In this document: positions 44,910-57,900 of the stretch, piece by piece
How positions within the stretch are numbered: position 1 is the stretch's first letter
Layout of the letters: each line of letters opens with the position of its first letter
Notes under the pieces: generated by a model
The model's database searches: none
What the model was told of the DNA's origin: nothing
What the model saw: only the letters and a program-made list of their open reading frames with translations
Assembly: GCA_947471745.1 (NCBI GenBank)
Contig: CANJKZ010000772.1
Span: 744,001 to 808,000, forward strand
Direction of reading: 5' to 3'
Source of the DNA: Closterium sp. Naga37s-1
Taxonomy: Eukaryota > Streptophyta > Zygnematophyceae > Desmidiales > Closteriaceae
DNA: 64,000 nucleotides
Position numbers and translations under genes: made by a program

Positions 44910-47900
44910 TGTCAGAATAATAAACGAGAATGAATGAACTATGAATGAGTTGGGTACAAGTACTAACCCTAATTGGGTTGTACCCCTTATGGGCTACCCC
45001 ACTATAGCCTACACAAATGTAAGCACTATAATGTTCTGACACACCCCCATAGGCAAAGTGGGGGAGAACAAGTGGTCATAAGACCAGTGAAGAAAAGCAA
45101 AGCAAGCTCAGGGTGGATCACAAAGTCACCACACAGTCCGAGCACACGCAAAGGCCCACAAGGCCAGTTCACATGCAGAGTTATATAGAGAGAACAAACA
45201 ATACAGTGATCATACCCTAGCAAGTGCAAGCATGCAGGTATATATATAGATCACAGTACAAGCAAAGTCACGCAGTAAGCAAGTGAGGCAAAGTAGGCAC
45301 AAGGCCTAACACAGTAGAGAAGCGCTGATGATCACCAGGCGGAAGTGCCTTGGTGAATATATCAGCAGTGTTGGCCCTAGTGGCCACGTACGCAAGACCG
45401 GTGAGGACAACTGGACCCCGTCCTCCAAGCACGAGCCCCATGCCCGACGTACTGCACAAGTAACGCAGTACCCTCTTTGCAGCATCCCAGCGCACCCTTC
45501 GGTGCCTACCGGGAGCCACATAGCGAGCCAGGAGGCTAAGAGGGTACGCGAGGTCAGGTCGTGTGCATGTCATCAGGTACATGAGGCAACCCACAAGCTC
45601 TGGGTATGGACCACTCGGCTCTACGGACTCGTCCGAAGGTGGAGCTGAGAGCGAGTGGCTGGTAGATAGAGGAGTGGGCTGTGGCGAGGAGAACTGGAAG
45701 CCAAAGCCCTGAAGGACCTGGTGCACCATGTGTGACTGAGTCAGTGTGATGGTGCGCTGTGCTCTGTCCCGGGTGATCTGCAAGCCAAGATAGCTGCGCA
45801 GTTCACCCAGGTCAGTGCAGGTGTGTCTCTTCTGCAGCTCCGACTTCACAAGGGTCAGTGCCTCAGTGTCAGCAGTGGCAAAGACCAAGTCGTCAACGTA
45901 GACGAGGACGTAGAACGGTGGGAGCGAGGTGTCGGTGCGTAGAAACAGCGACGGGTCAGCAGTAGAAAGAGCAAACCCAAGAGCCGCAAGTGTAGTTCTC
46001 AGTGTGTCGTGCCACTCTCAAGGCGCCTGGTGGAGACAGTAGACTGGCCGAGGCTCCACTGGGTACCTGCAGGAAACGACCCAGTGAAGCCAGGTGGGCG
46101 GCGCAGCCAGATCTCCTCGTGCAGGCTGCTCTGCAGGAAAGCTGTGCTGAAGTCCAGAGAGTGCAACTGGTAGTCACGCCGAGTAGCGACGTGTAGCAAC
46201 ACCCAAAGAGTAGTCATCTTCGGGGTGGGGGAGAAGGTCTGGAAGTAGTCAACCCCCTGTTGCTGACTGAAGCCTCAAGCAATGTAACGCGCCTTGAAGA
46301 CAGGCGGAGAACCCGGCGGCCGCTTCACCCTGAAAATCCACATGCCATCGACTATGTTCACCCCAGGTGGGGGAACCTCGTCGACGTAGGTGTCTGTGGA
46401 CTTCCAGGGAGCCATCTCGGCATCCATGGCTGCCTGCCACTGAGAAGAGTAAGGACCTGTAATCGCCTCTGCGTAAGAGCGCGGGGTCGGGATGTCTGGT
46501 GCATCCGGGTCTCCCTCAGGGGCAAGCAGCATAGAAGCAAAACGAGGTACAGCAGCTGCAAGACACTCAAAGTCCTCCTGCTTGTCCTCAAGGACGTCAA
46601 TGCCAATAGCACACTCACCCCCGACGGACGGAGGACTGGCAGACGCAGACTCAGCAACAAGAGCAGTGGCGTAGTCTAGACGACAGGCAGCAGCAAAGTC
46701 AAGCAGCTCAGCAACGAGGGCAAACGCAACAACAGACTCAAAGGAAGGGTCCGTGACAGCAGTGGTGAGGAGACAAGAGACAGTGGGACTGGTAGCACGA
46801 GCGCGGTCAGACTCAGGGTCAGGGACGGCAGGAAGAGAGGACTCAGGAGGAGCTGGCAGAGGAACGCGCAGTGGAACAGAGGAAGGACGAAGAGTCATAG
46901 CGTGTGTGCCCGGGACAGGAGGAGGACGCGGACGAGGAACGCAACGACCAGTGCGAACAGGGGAGGCAGGACGAGACGCAGGCTCACGACGCTTTGTAAG
47001 ACCGCCGGTCTGCTCAGTGTAAGGAGAGGGAGCAGGTAGTGGGGAGGCTGGCTGTAACGACGGCTGCGACTGGTCAGGCGGTGGACACAGTAAGGGAGGA
47101 GTAAGGCCAGTAGAAGACGGGACACCAAGAACCTGCTGAAGCAGGGGAACGAAGTATGGTCGCGGCCGCACAGTGCCTCCAGGGTGAACAGCTCCAGCAA
47201 CTCCAGCGCCTCGAGCACCAGTGCCTCCAACTCCAGCTCCTCCAGCTCCAGCGCCACCAGCGCCAGAGCCTCCAGCTCTAGCAGCTCTAGACTCCGTAGG
47301 GTCTCCAGCTCCAGCGCCCCCAACACCACCAGACTCGGCAGCTCCAGTACCCTGGGTACGAGCACCTCCAGGATAAGTAGCCGCAGTACCTCCAGCACCT
47401 CCAGCTCCAGCGGGTCCAGCAGTAACTCCAGCACCTCCAGCTCCACCGGGTCCAGCACCTCCAGCTCCGATAACTCCACTCCGAAGGCGTGCGCGCCGAA
47501 CAAGCCACTCACGCAGCTGCTGCGGAGACAGTCTCGGCGAAGCACCAGCAAAACCTCCAGACGAAGCAGCACCCTGAGGCTCAGCACCCCCAGACTCCGC
47601 ACCCACCGACTCAGCACCCCCAGGCTCAACACCCTAAGGCTCAGCACCCCCAGGCTCAGCACCCCCAGTCTCAGTACCCCTAGGCTCAGCACCCCCAGGC
47701 TCAGCACCCCCAGGCTCAGCACCCCCAGACGCACTACCTCTAGCAGCACCTGAGTCTACAGCTACCTCACCAGGCACAGCACGAGGGGGTGGGTCTACCT
47801 GAGAGACACCTGAGGGAGCAGGACCCTAAGGAGGGAGGGGGTCTAACGGAGGGGGACCTGGAGCAAGGAAGAGCGGCGGGGGAGGGAGAGGGGCAGAGCG

Positions 47901-49454
47901 GTAGGGGAAGAGACGGTAAAAGAAACCGACTCGTCAAACGTGACGTCCTGAGAGGGGAGGACACGGCGCGAGGTAGGGTGGTAAAACTGCCAGCCAGGCG
48001 CGTCGGGGACAAAGCCAAGGAAGACGCAGGGAATGGCGCGGGTGGAGAGCTTGTCCGTGGACGTATCGCGGACAAAGGTACGAGAACCCCAGACCCGGAA
48101 CACCGACGCATCGCCAACCTTCCCCGTCCAACGCAGTGTGGGCAAGGTCTCCGGCAAGGAGACACGGGGCCAGAGGTTGAGCTGATGCACAGCATACCGG
48201 AGGTACGACCGACCTCCATGACTAAGCCAATGCGGCGCTCAGCAATCCCATTTTGCTGAGGGGAGTCCGAAAGCGTGAACGACTGGAGAATGCCCTTCCT
48301 ACGACAAAAGTCCCGCAAGAGGTCGGAGGAGAACTCACCACCTCTGTCAGAGTGCAGACGCAGGACAGGAAGGTCCGCACGGAACCGTCGCGGAGCTGGA
48401 GACGGACTGCGCGGATCCAAGGGATCAAGACATCAACGACCTGACCCTTGTTGCGCAAGGGGAAGACCGTGGTGTACCGCGTGTAGTCGTCAACAACCAG
48501 CAGAAAGTAGCGCTCGCGGCCCTGTCCACTGACGCGGGCTGGGCCCCACACGTCCATGTGGTGAGTCTGCAGGGGAGAAATCGTCGGGGGAAACGAGGAT
48601 AAATGAGGAGTGGCGCGCTGCCGCCCCTCGACGCAAGGAAGGCAGGGCGGAGCAGGCGAGGGCGGGAGGGGAGGCAGAGATCTGGGAAGATCAGAGACAA
48701 GGAGACGGGAGTGCATGCCACGCAGGTATGGCAAGGAGGGTTGACCAAGGCGGTGGTGCCCGAGAAGAGTATGGTGCGACAAGAGGTGACACGAGCAAGA
48801 GGCGGCTACCTGACCTGACACAGACACCTACGCAGACGCAGCTACCTGAGGAGACTCGGTAGCCAGTGTGTACAGACTCGACCCTGGCCGACGAGTGAAC
48901 GTGGCCAGGTGACGGCCCGTCCATTTACAAGTGCAGATCAACACCCGCTGACCCCCAGGAGTGGTGGTAGTGACCATCGAATCATGGAGGGCAGCTGTAC
49001 TCACCAAGTTTGTAGAGAACGAGGGGAGGTGAAGACTTGACAGTGAGCCGGACGGAACCGCCGGACACAGGAGAACAGTGGAGGAGCGGGCAACGACTGG
49101 GCCGCCGGAGGGGTCAGCCAGTCGGACCGGGACAGGTGCAGAGAGAGGAGTGAGGGTGGTGCTGTCACAAAAGAAACAGCGTGAGGCACCTGAGTCCAGC
49201 GTGAAGGTGTGCAAGGCCTCAGCAGGTGCAGTACCAGGGAGAGTACCAGACTCACTAGCACCTAAAACAACAGCCGCTATACCTGGGTCAGGTGGCACAC
49301 ACCGGTAACAGTCACCCTTAGCACTAACAGACAAAGCATACATAGCAGAAAGGATAACATCAAAGTCTAGGTCAAAGATAGCAACTCCAGACCTAAGCAG
49401 ATCTGCCCAGCGAGGGCGCTCGACCTCGTCGCCAAACTCAGCACGCCAAGCGTC
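44910..49454 (-). mobile_element. Copia element B (minus), 5'-truncated
   Basis: The 3' LTR (reverse complement) is 44910-45041, preceded in the element's sense by a GGGGG purine tract. Pol follows toward higher coordinates. The 5' part, including gag and 5' LTR, is missing because the LTR of element C begins at 49455 inside the sequence coding DAWRAEFGDE. Confidence 0.85.
45268..49454 (-). pseudogene. pol: Copia pol of element B, broken
   Basis: In element order: protease motif LDSGASRCFF, integrase start HMDVWGPA and LHSDRGGEFSS, a Gly/Ala/Pro linker, reverse transcriptase with MDAEM and YVDD, and an RNase H remnant. A TGA interrupts the RT near 46018, frameshifts break the integrase, and the middle of RNase H is deleted (VLTG joins LAYVATRAN). 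The YVDD catalytic motif is intact. Confidence 0.85.
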
Positions 49455-52400
49455 TGTCAAAATAACAAACGAGAATGAATGAACTAGCAAAGAGTTGGGT
49501 ACAAGTACTAACCCTGATTGGGTTGTACCCCTTATGGGCTACCCCACTACAGCCTACACAATGTAAGCTATATATGAGTTTGACACACCCCCATAGGCAA
49601 AGTGGGGGAGAACAAGTGGTCACAAGACCAGTCAAGAAACGCAAAGCAAGCTCAGGGTGGATCACAAAGTCACCACACAGTCCGAGCACAAGCAAAGGGC
49701 CACAAGGCCAGTTCACATGCAGAGTTATATAGAGAGAACAAACAATGCAATGTTCATATCCTAGCAAGTGCAAGCATGCAGGTATATATATAGATCACAG
49801 TGCAAGCAGAGTCAAGAAGTAAGCAAGTGAGGCAAAGTAGGCACAAGGCCTAACACAATAGAGAAGCGCTGATGATCACCAGGCGGAAGTGCCTTGGTGA
49901 ATATATCAGCAGTGTTGGCCCTAGTGGCCACGTACGCAAGACGAAGCTGGCCACGCTGCTGCAACTCTTGAGCAAGGAAGTATCGCAGAGCGATGTGCTT
50001 CGTTCTGTGCTCCAGTCTGTGCTCCTGACACAAGGCAATCATGGCCTTGTTGTCTACGTACAGAACTGGAGGCGAACGAGGCTGCTCTCCCAAGTCGGTC
50101 AGCAGGTAGGTGAGCCAGCGTAGCTCTTGAGTAGCCATGGCCCCGGCGTAGATCTCAGCCTCACAACTGGAGCTGAGAACCGAAGACGAGCGGGTAGACC
50201 GCCAAGAAATAGAGCCGGAACCAAGGCTGAAGGTGTAACCCTGTGATGACCGCTGCGTAGCTGAGTCGTCAACCCAGGAGGCGTCTGCTTGACCGGTGAG
50301 GACAACTGGACCCCGTCCTCCAAGCACGAGCCCCATGCCCGGCGTACTGCACAAGTAACGCAGTACCCTCTTCGCAGCATCCCAGTGCACCTTTCGGTGC
50401 CTGCCGGGAGCCACGTAGCGAGCCAGGAGGCTGAGAGGGTACGCAAGGTCGCGTCGAGTGCACGTCATCAGGTACATGAGGCAACCCACAAGCTCTGGGT
50501 ACGGACCACTCGGCTCTACGGACTCGTCCGAAGGTGGAGCTGAGAGCGAGTGGCTGGTAGACAGAGGAGTGGGCTGTGGCGAGGAGAACTGGAAGCCGAA
50601 GCGCTGAAGGACCTGGTGCACCATGTGTGACTGAGTCAGGGTAATGGTGCACCGAGCTCTGTCCCGGGTGATCTGCAAGCCAAGATAGCTGCACAGTTCA
50701 CCCATGTCAGTGCAGGTGTGTCTCTTCTGCAGCTCCGACTTCACAATATTCAGTGCCTCAGTGTGAGCAGTGGCAAAGACGAGGTCCTCGACGTAGACAA
50801 GGACGTAGAACGGCGGCAGTGAGGTGTCGGTGCGTAGAAACAGCGACGGGTCAGCAGTAGCAGGAGCAAACCCAAGAGCTGCAAGTGTAGTCCTCAGTGT
50901 GTCGTGTCACTCGCGAGGCGCCTGGCGGAGACTGTAGACTGGCCGCCGAAGACTCCACTGAGTATCTGCAGGAAAAGACTCAGTGAAACCAGGTGGGCGG
51001 TGCAACGAGATCTCCTCGTGCAGGCTGCCCTGCAGGAACGCTGTGCTGAAGTCCAGAGAGTGCAACTGGTAGTCACGCTGAGCAGCGACGTGCAGCAACA
51101 CCCGAAGAGTAGTCATCTTCGGGGTGGGGGAGAAGGTCTGAAAGTAGTCAACTCCCTGTCGCTGACTGAAGCCTCGAGCAACGTAACGCGCCTTGAAGGC
51201 AGGCGGAGAACCCGGCGGCCGCTTCACCTTGAAGATCCACATGCCATCGACTATGTTCGCCCCAGGTGGGGGAACCTCATCGACGTAGGTGCCTGTGGAC
51301 TTCCAGGATGCCATCTCGGCATCCATGGCTGCCTGCCAGTGAGAGGAGTAAGGACCCGTAATCGCCTCTGCGTAAGAGCGCGGGGTCGGGATGTCTGGAG
51401 CATCCAGGTCTCCCTCAGGGGCATGCAGCATGGAAGCGAAACGAGGTACAGTAGCTGCAAGAGACTCAAAGTCCTCCTGCCTGTCCTCAAGGACGTCCGT
51501 GCCCAGAGCACACTCACCCCCGACAGACGGAGGACTGGCAGACGCAGACTCAGCAACAAGAGCAGAGGCGTAGTCTTGACGACAGGTAGCAGCAAATTCA
51601 AGCAGATCAGCAACGAGAGCAGACGCAGCAGCAAACTCAAAAGAAGGGTCAGTGACAGCAGTGGCGAGGAGACGAGAGACAGTGGGACTAGCAGAACGAG
51701 CGCGGTCAGACTCAGGGTCATAGACCTCAGGAAGAGAGGACTCAGGAGGAGCTGGCAGAGGAGCACGTAGAGGAACAGAGGAAGGACGAAGGGTCATAGC
51801 GTGCGTGCCAGGGACAGGAGGAGGACGCGAACGAGGAACGCGACGAGCAGTGCGAACGGGGGAGGCAGGACGAGACGCAGGCTCACGACGCTTTGTAAGA
51901 CCGCCGGACTGCTCAGTGTAAGGAGAAGGAGCAGGCAGTGGAGAGGCCGGCTGTAACGGCGGCTGCGACTGGTCAGGCGGGGGACACAGGAGGGGAGGAG
52001 TAAGGGCAGCAGAAGACGGGGTACTAAGAACCTGCTAAAGCAGGGGAACGAAGTACGGTCGCGGCCGTACAACGCCACCAGGGTCAACAGCTCCAGCTAA
52101 CCCAACTCCAACACCTCCAACACCAAGGCCTCCAGCTCCAGCGCCTCCAGCTCCAGCGCCACCAGCGCCAGTAGTACCAGAATCCGTAAGGTCTCCAGCT
52201 CCAGCACCCTCAAAACCGCCAGTCCCGGCAGCTCCAGTACCCCGGGTACGAGCACCTCCAGGACCAGTAACACCAGCTCCAACAGCAACTCCAGGACCTC
52301 CAGCTCCAGCAGCGCCAGCACCTCCAGCTCCAGAAGCTCCACTCCGAAGGCGCGTACGCCGAACAAACCACTCACGCAACTGCTGCGGAGACAGTCTCGG

Positions 52401-54396
52401 CGAAGAGCCAGCAGAACCTCCAGACGAAGCAGCACCCTGAGTTTCAGAACCTCCAGACTACGCACCCTCCGAAGCAGCACCCCCAGGCTCAACACCCTCA
52501 GGCTCATCACCCACAGGCTCACCACCCCCAGTCGCAACACCCCCCGGCTCAGCACCCCCAGTCTCAACACCCCCAGGCACAGCACCCCCAGTCTCAGCAC
52601 CCTCAGACTCCGCACCCCCAGGCTCCGCACCCCCAGACGCAACACCTCGAGCAGCACCTGAGTCGACAGCTACCTGAACAGGCGCAGGACCAGGGAGAGG
52701 GTCTACCTGAGACACACCTGAGGGAGCAGGACCCTGGGGCGGGAGGGGGTCTACCGGAGGGGGACCGGAAGCAAGGAAGAGCGGCGGGGGCGGGGGAGGG
52801 GCAGAGCGGTAGGGGAAGAGGCGGTAAAAGGGAACAGACTCGTCAAACGTGACGTCCAGAGAAGGGAAGACACGGCGCGAGGTGGGGTGGTAAAACTGCC
52901 AGCCAGGCGCGTCGGGGACAAAACCAAGGAAGACGCAGGGGATAGCACGGGGGGAGAGCTTGTCCGCTGACGTATCGCGAACAAAGGCCCGAGATCCCCA
53001 GACCCGGAACACCAACGCATCGCTAACCTCCTCCGTCCAACGCAGTGTGGGCGAGGTCTCCGGCAAGGAGACACGGGGCCAGAGGTTGAGCTGATGCGCA
53101 GCGTACCGGACTGCAAACGGCCACAGAAAATGGGGAGCGGCCGCATGGATCATGGAGGTACGAGCGACCTCCATGACTAAGCCAATGCGGCGCTCAGCAA
53201 TCCCATTGTGCCTCAGGGGAGTCCGGAAGCGTGAACGACTGGAGAATGCCCTCCCCACGACAAAATTTCCGCAAGAGGGTGGAGGAGAACTCACCACCTC
53301 TGTCAGAGTGCAGACGCAGGACAGAAAGGTCCTGGCCGAACCGCTCGCGGAGCTGGAGACGGACTGTGCGGATCCAAGAGATCAAGACATCAACGACCTG
53401 ACCCTTGCTGCGCAAGGGGAAGACCGTGGTGTACCGCGTGTAGTTCTCAACTACCAGCAGAAAGTAGCGCTCGCGGCTCTGTCCACTGACGGGGGCTGGG
53501 CCCCACACGTCCATGTGGAGAGTCTGCAGGGGAGCAGTCATCGGGGGAAACGAGGAGGAGTGAGGAGCGGCGCGCTGCCGCCCCTTGACACAAGGGAGAC
53601 AGGGCGGGGCAGGCGAGGGCGGCAGGGGAGGCAGAGACCTGGGGAGGCCAGAGACAAGAAGACGAGAGTGCATGCCACAAAGGCGAGGCAGGGAGGGGTG
53701 ACCCAGGCGGTGGTGCCACAGAAGAGTCTGGTGCGACAGGAGGCAACACGAGCAAGAGGCGGCTACCTGACCTGACGCGGACACCTGAGCAGACGCAGCT
53801 ACCTGAGAAGGCTCGGTAGCGAGTGTGTACAGACTCGACCCTGGCCGGCGAGTGAACGTGGCCAGGTGACGCCCCGTCCGTGTGCACGTGCAGATCGACA
53901 CACGCTGACCCCCAGGAGTGGTGGTAGTGACCATCGCATCCTGGAGGGCAGCGGTACTCACCAAGTTTGTAGAGAACGAGGGGAGGTGAAGACCTGACAG
54001 TGAGCCAGATGGAACCGTCAGACACGGGAGAACAGTGGAGGAACGGGCAAGAACTGGGCCCCCTGAGGGGTCAGCCAGTCTGACCGGAACAGGTGCAGGG
54101 CGTGGAGTGAGGGTGGTACTGTCGCGAAAGAAACAGCGGGAAGCACCTGAGTCACGCATAAATTTGTGTAGGGCCTCAGCAGGCGCAATACCAGGGAGAG
54201 AAGACTCACTAGCACCTAGAGCAGCAGCCTCTATACCTGGGTCGGGCGGCATACACAGGCAACAATTACCCTCAGCACTAACAGACAAGGCATACATGGC
54301 AGCAAGGATAGCATCATAGTCAAGAGCAAAGATATCAACTCCAGACCTAAGCAGCTCTGACCAGCGGGGGCGCTCAGCCTCGTCACCAAACTCGGC
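49455..54396 (-). mobile_element. Copia element C (minus), 5'-truncated
   Basis: The 3' LTR (reverse complement) is 49455-49585. Pol extends to about 54396, where the coding match (AEFGDE) ends and a C-rich leader in the opposite orientation begins. No 5' LTR or gag belongs to it in this window. Confidence 0.8.
49812..54396 (-). pseudogene. pol: Copia pol of element C, broken
   Basis: RNase H (49812-50744) is nearly intact, with DASWVDD, SCEAEIYAG and YVDNKAMI. The reverse transcriptase (to 51797) is interrupted by a stop and reads YVED in place of YVDD. The integrase is frameshifted at the NGIAERR region near 53215. The protease keeps RDSGASRCFF. Confidence 0.85.
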
Positions 54397-54971
54397 CCCT
54401 CGGCCCCCCTTTGGCCCCGTCGCCCTAGGCCCCCGTCGCCCACGGCCCCGTCGCCCTTGGCCCAACCGCCCCGCGGCCCCCCGTTGCCTACGGCCCCCGT
54501 CGCCCACGGCCCCCCATTGCCCACGGCCCCGTCGTCCTAGGCCCCGTCGCCCCGCGGCCCCCATCGACCTAGGCCCCGTCGCCCTAGGCCCCCGGCCCCT
54601 TGGCCCCTCGGCCCCCTTTCGTTCTTGGCCCCGCGGCCCGTCGCCCCTAGGCCCCAGGCCCCTCGGCCCCTTCATTCCTGGCCCCGCGGCCCGTCGCCCC
54701 TAGGCCCCCGGCCCCTCGCCCCCCCCCCCCCCCCCCCCCCCCCCTTGGTTCCTGGCCCCGCGGCCCGACCCCCCTAGGCCCCAGGCCCCTCGGCCCCTTC
54801 GTTCTTGGCCCCGCGGCCTGTCGCCCCTAGCCCCCCCCCCCCCCCCCCCCCCCCCTCTCTACTGCTGCTACTGCTGCTGCTGCTCCTGCTGCTACTGCTA
54901 CTGCTACTACTGCTGCTGCTACTACTGCTACTGCTACTGCTGCTACTGCTGCTCCTGCGTGCTGCGCCACT
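54397..54971 (+). repeat. C-rich leader preceding the second gag
   Basis: Repeats of CGGCCCCGTCGCCCTAGGCC type, two poly-C runs of about 25 bases (54720-54745 and 54829-54855) and a CTG/CTA-rich stretch (54860-54960). It resembles the leader of element F. Confidence 0.75.
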
Positions 54972-57900
54972 ATGGCTTCGCTTCGATTTCTCGCGTTTGA
55001 TCATGAGGGCAGACCGATTCAGTTTGACACGTGGCTCGACGATCTGCAGCTGTACCTACTGAGCGATTCTAAGGACAGTGTTTCGTTGTTTGACCTAGCG
55101 TCAGGCGCCACTACTGCCCCTCCCGCCACAGCTGACAGTGCGACTCGCTCACAGTGGCTTACTCACGACGCTGCTGCCCGCTTAGCCATTCGCAACCACC
55201 TGCCGTTAGCCGAATGCGCTCACTTCGGACAGCACAGGCACTGTATGACGCTGTAGTCGCTCGCTACTCCTCGCCTGCCACTGCTGCTCTAGGCCGCCTG
55301 CTTCTGCCCTACCTGTTCCCCGAGCTGTTCGCCTTTGCCACGGTAGAGGACCTTGTTTCCCACCTGCGCGCTAGTGACGCTCGCTACCGCGCTACCGTCC
55401 CTGCTGAGTTCCTTGACAGGAACCCGCCCTCAATGTTCATCACCCTCTACTTCATAGTCACACGCCTCCGTGACTCTCTTCGCTCTATCAGGGACCACTT
55501 TCTCTCCCTTGACCCCACCTCCCTCACTGTTGACCTACTCTAGGAGCACCTCCTCGCAGCTGAGACTAGTGCAGTTGCTGTAGGTGCTGCTCGTGGCACT
55601 CCGCGCACGCCCTTCTTTGAGGGGTGCTCCCCCTCCCCCCTTGCCCCCTCCTACGCCTCTGCTGCTGCTGCAGACGTCCCTGGTGCTGAGGACGTTGGAG
55701 CTGCTTCTGCTAGTGCGAAGCGCCGCAGCAGTAAGGGCACGGGTGGCAGGAGTGGTGGAGGGGGCAGCGGGAGTGGTGGTGGGGGCAGCAGAGGAGGTAG
55801 TGGAGGCGGTGGAGGTGGTGGCGGTGGTGGGACTGGTGGCGGGGGTGGGGGCTCTGGTGGCGGCGGTGGAGGCAGCGGTGGGAGTGGCGGCAGTGGCGGC
55901 GGTGGGACTGGTGGCGGTAGGACTGGAGCTCGGCGTGGAGGTTCTGGAGGTGGCCAGCGGCAGCAGCAGCAGCGTCGGAGCGAGACCCAGTCGCCCCAGC
56001 AGCTTCGTGAGTGGTTTTCTTCAGCGTGGGACGTCTGGGGGTAGTGATAGCTGCCCGTATGTCGATTGTCACTACCACCACTTCTGGGGGTCAACGTGTG
56101 TCGATCTGCACGTGTACACGGACGAACCATCACCTGGCCACGTTCACCTGTCGACCTGGGTCGGGTTTGTACACACTGACTACCGAGCCTCCTCAGGTAG
56201 CTACGTCTGCTCAGGTGTCCGCGTCAGGTCCGGAGGCAGCCCCCTGCTCCTGTCGCCTCCTGTCGCACTAGACTCTCCTGTGGCACCACCGCCTTGGTCA
56301 CCCCTCCCTACCACGCCTTCGTGGCATGCACTCCTGCCTCCTTGTTTCTGGTCTTCCCAGGTCTGTGCCTCCCCTCCCACCCTCGCCTGCCTCGCCCTGC
56401 CTTCCTTGCGTCGAGGGGCGGCAGCGCGCCACTCCTCACTCCTCCTCGTTTCCCCCGACGATTGTTCCCCTGCATACTCTCCACATGGACGTGTGGGGCC
56501 CAGCCCGCGTCAGTGGACAAGACCGTTAGAGCTACTTCCTGCTGGTTGTTGACGACTACACGCGTTACACCACGGTCTTCCCCTTGCGCAGCAAGGGTGA
56601 GGTCCCTGATGTCTTGATCCCTTGGATCCGCGCAGTCCGTCTCCAGGTCCGCGAGGACCTTCCTGTCCTGCGTCTGCACTCTGGCAGAGGTGGTGAGTTC
56701 TCCTCCGACCTCTTGCGGGACTTTTGTCGTGGGGAGGGCATTCTCCAGTCGTTCACGCTTCCGGCCTCCCTGCAGCAAAATGGGGTTGCTCAGTGCCGCA
56801 TTGATCCATGATCCATGCAGCTGGTCCCCATTTTCAGTGGCCGTTTGCGGTCCGGTACGCTGCGCATCAGCTCAACCTCTGGCCCCGTGTCTCCTTGCCA
56901 GAGACCTCGCCTACACTGCATTGGACGGGGAAGGTTGGCGATGCGTCGGTGTTCCGGGTCTGGGGTTCTCGTGCCTTTGCCCGTGATACTTCCGCGGACA
57001 AGCTCTCCTCCCGCGCTATTCCCTGCGTCTTACTTGGCTTTCCCCCTGACGCGCCTGGCTAGCAGTTTTACCACCCCACCTCGCGCCGTGTCCTCCCCTC
57101 TCAGGACATCATGTTTGACGAGTCAGTTCCCTTTTACCGTCTCTTCCCCTACCGCTCTGCCCCTCCCCCCCCCCCCCCCCCCCCCCCCGCCGCTTTTCGT
57201 CGCTCCAGGCCCCCCTCCGATAGACCCCCTAACCCCTCAGGGTCCTGCTCCCTCATGTGTGTCTCAGGTAGACCCACTCCCCCTAGCTGAGCCTGTCGAG
57301 GTCGCTGTAGACTCAGGTGCTGCTAGAGGTGCTGCATCTGGGGGAGCTGCGTCTGGGGGTGCTGCGTCTGGGGGTGCTGAGCCTACGAGTGCGTAGCGTG
57401 GGGGTGCTGAGCCTGAGGGTGCGGAGCCTGGGGGTGCTGAGTCCGAGGGTGCGGAGTCTGGGGTTGCTGAGCCTGAGGGTGCGGAGCCTGGGGGTACTGA
57501 GCCTGAAGGTGCTGAGCCTAGGGGTACTATGTCTGCCGGAGGTCCTGGTGGTGCCTCGCCACGACTTCCTCCCCAGCGGGAGCCTCTCTCACCGCAGCAG
57601 CTGCGCAAGTAGTTTGCTCAGAGCACACGCCCTAGGAATGGAGCTGCAGGAGCTGGAGGCTCTGCCGCTGGAGGCACTGGAGCTGGAGGTGCTTGAGCTA
57701 CTAGTCTTGGAGGTGCTGGAGTTATTGCTGGAGCTGGAGGTACCGGAGGTGCTGGAGCTGCTGGTCCTGGAGGTGCTCGTACTAGTGGTACTGGAGATGC
57801 AGGAGTTGGTGGTGTTGGAGGCGCTGGAGCTAGAGACCCTGGGGCTAGAGACCCTGGAGCTGGAGGCACTGGAGCTGGAGGCACTGGAGCTGTAGACCTT

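Noticed and set aside
46895..47753. Leu/Val/Ser-rich frames around 47 kb
   Set aside because: Opposite-strand or out-of-frame reading of the Gly/Ala/Pro linker of Copia pol.
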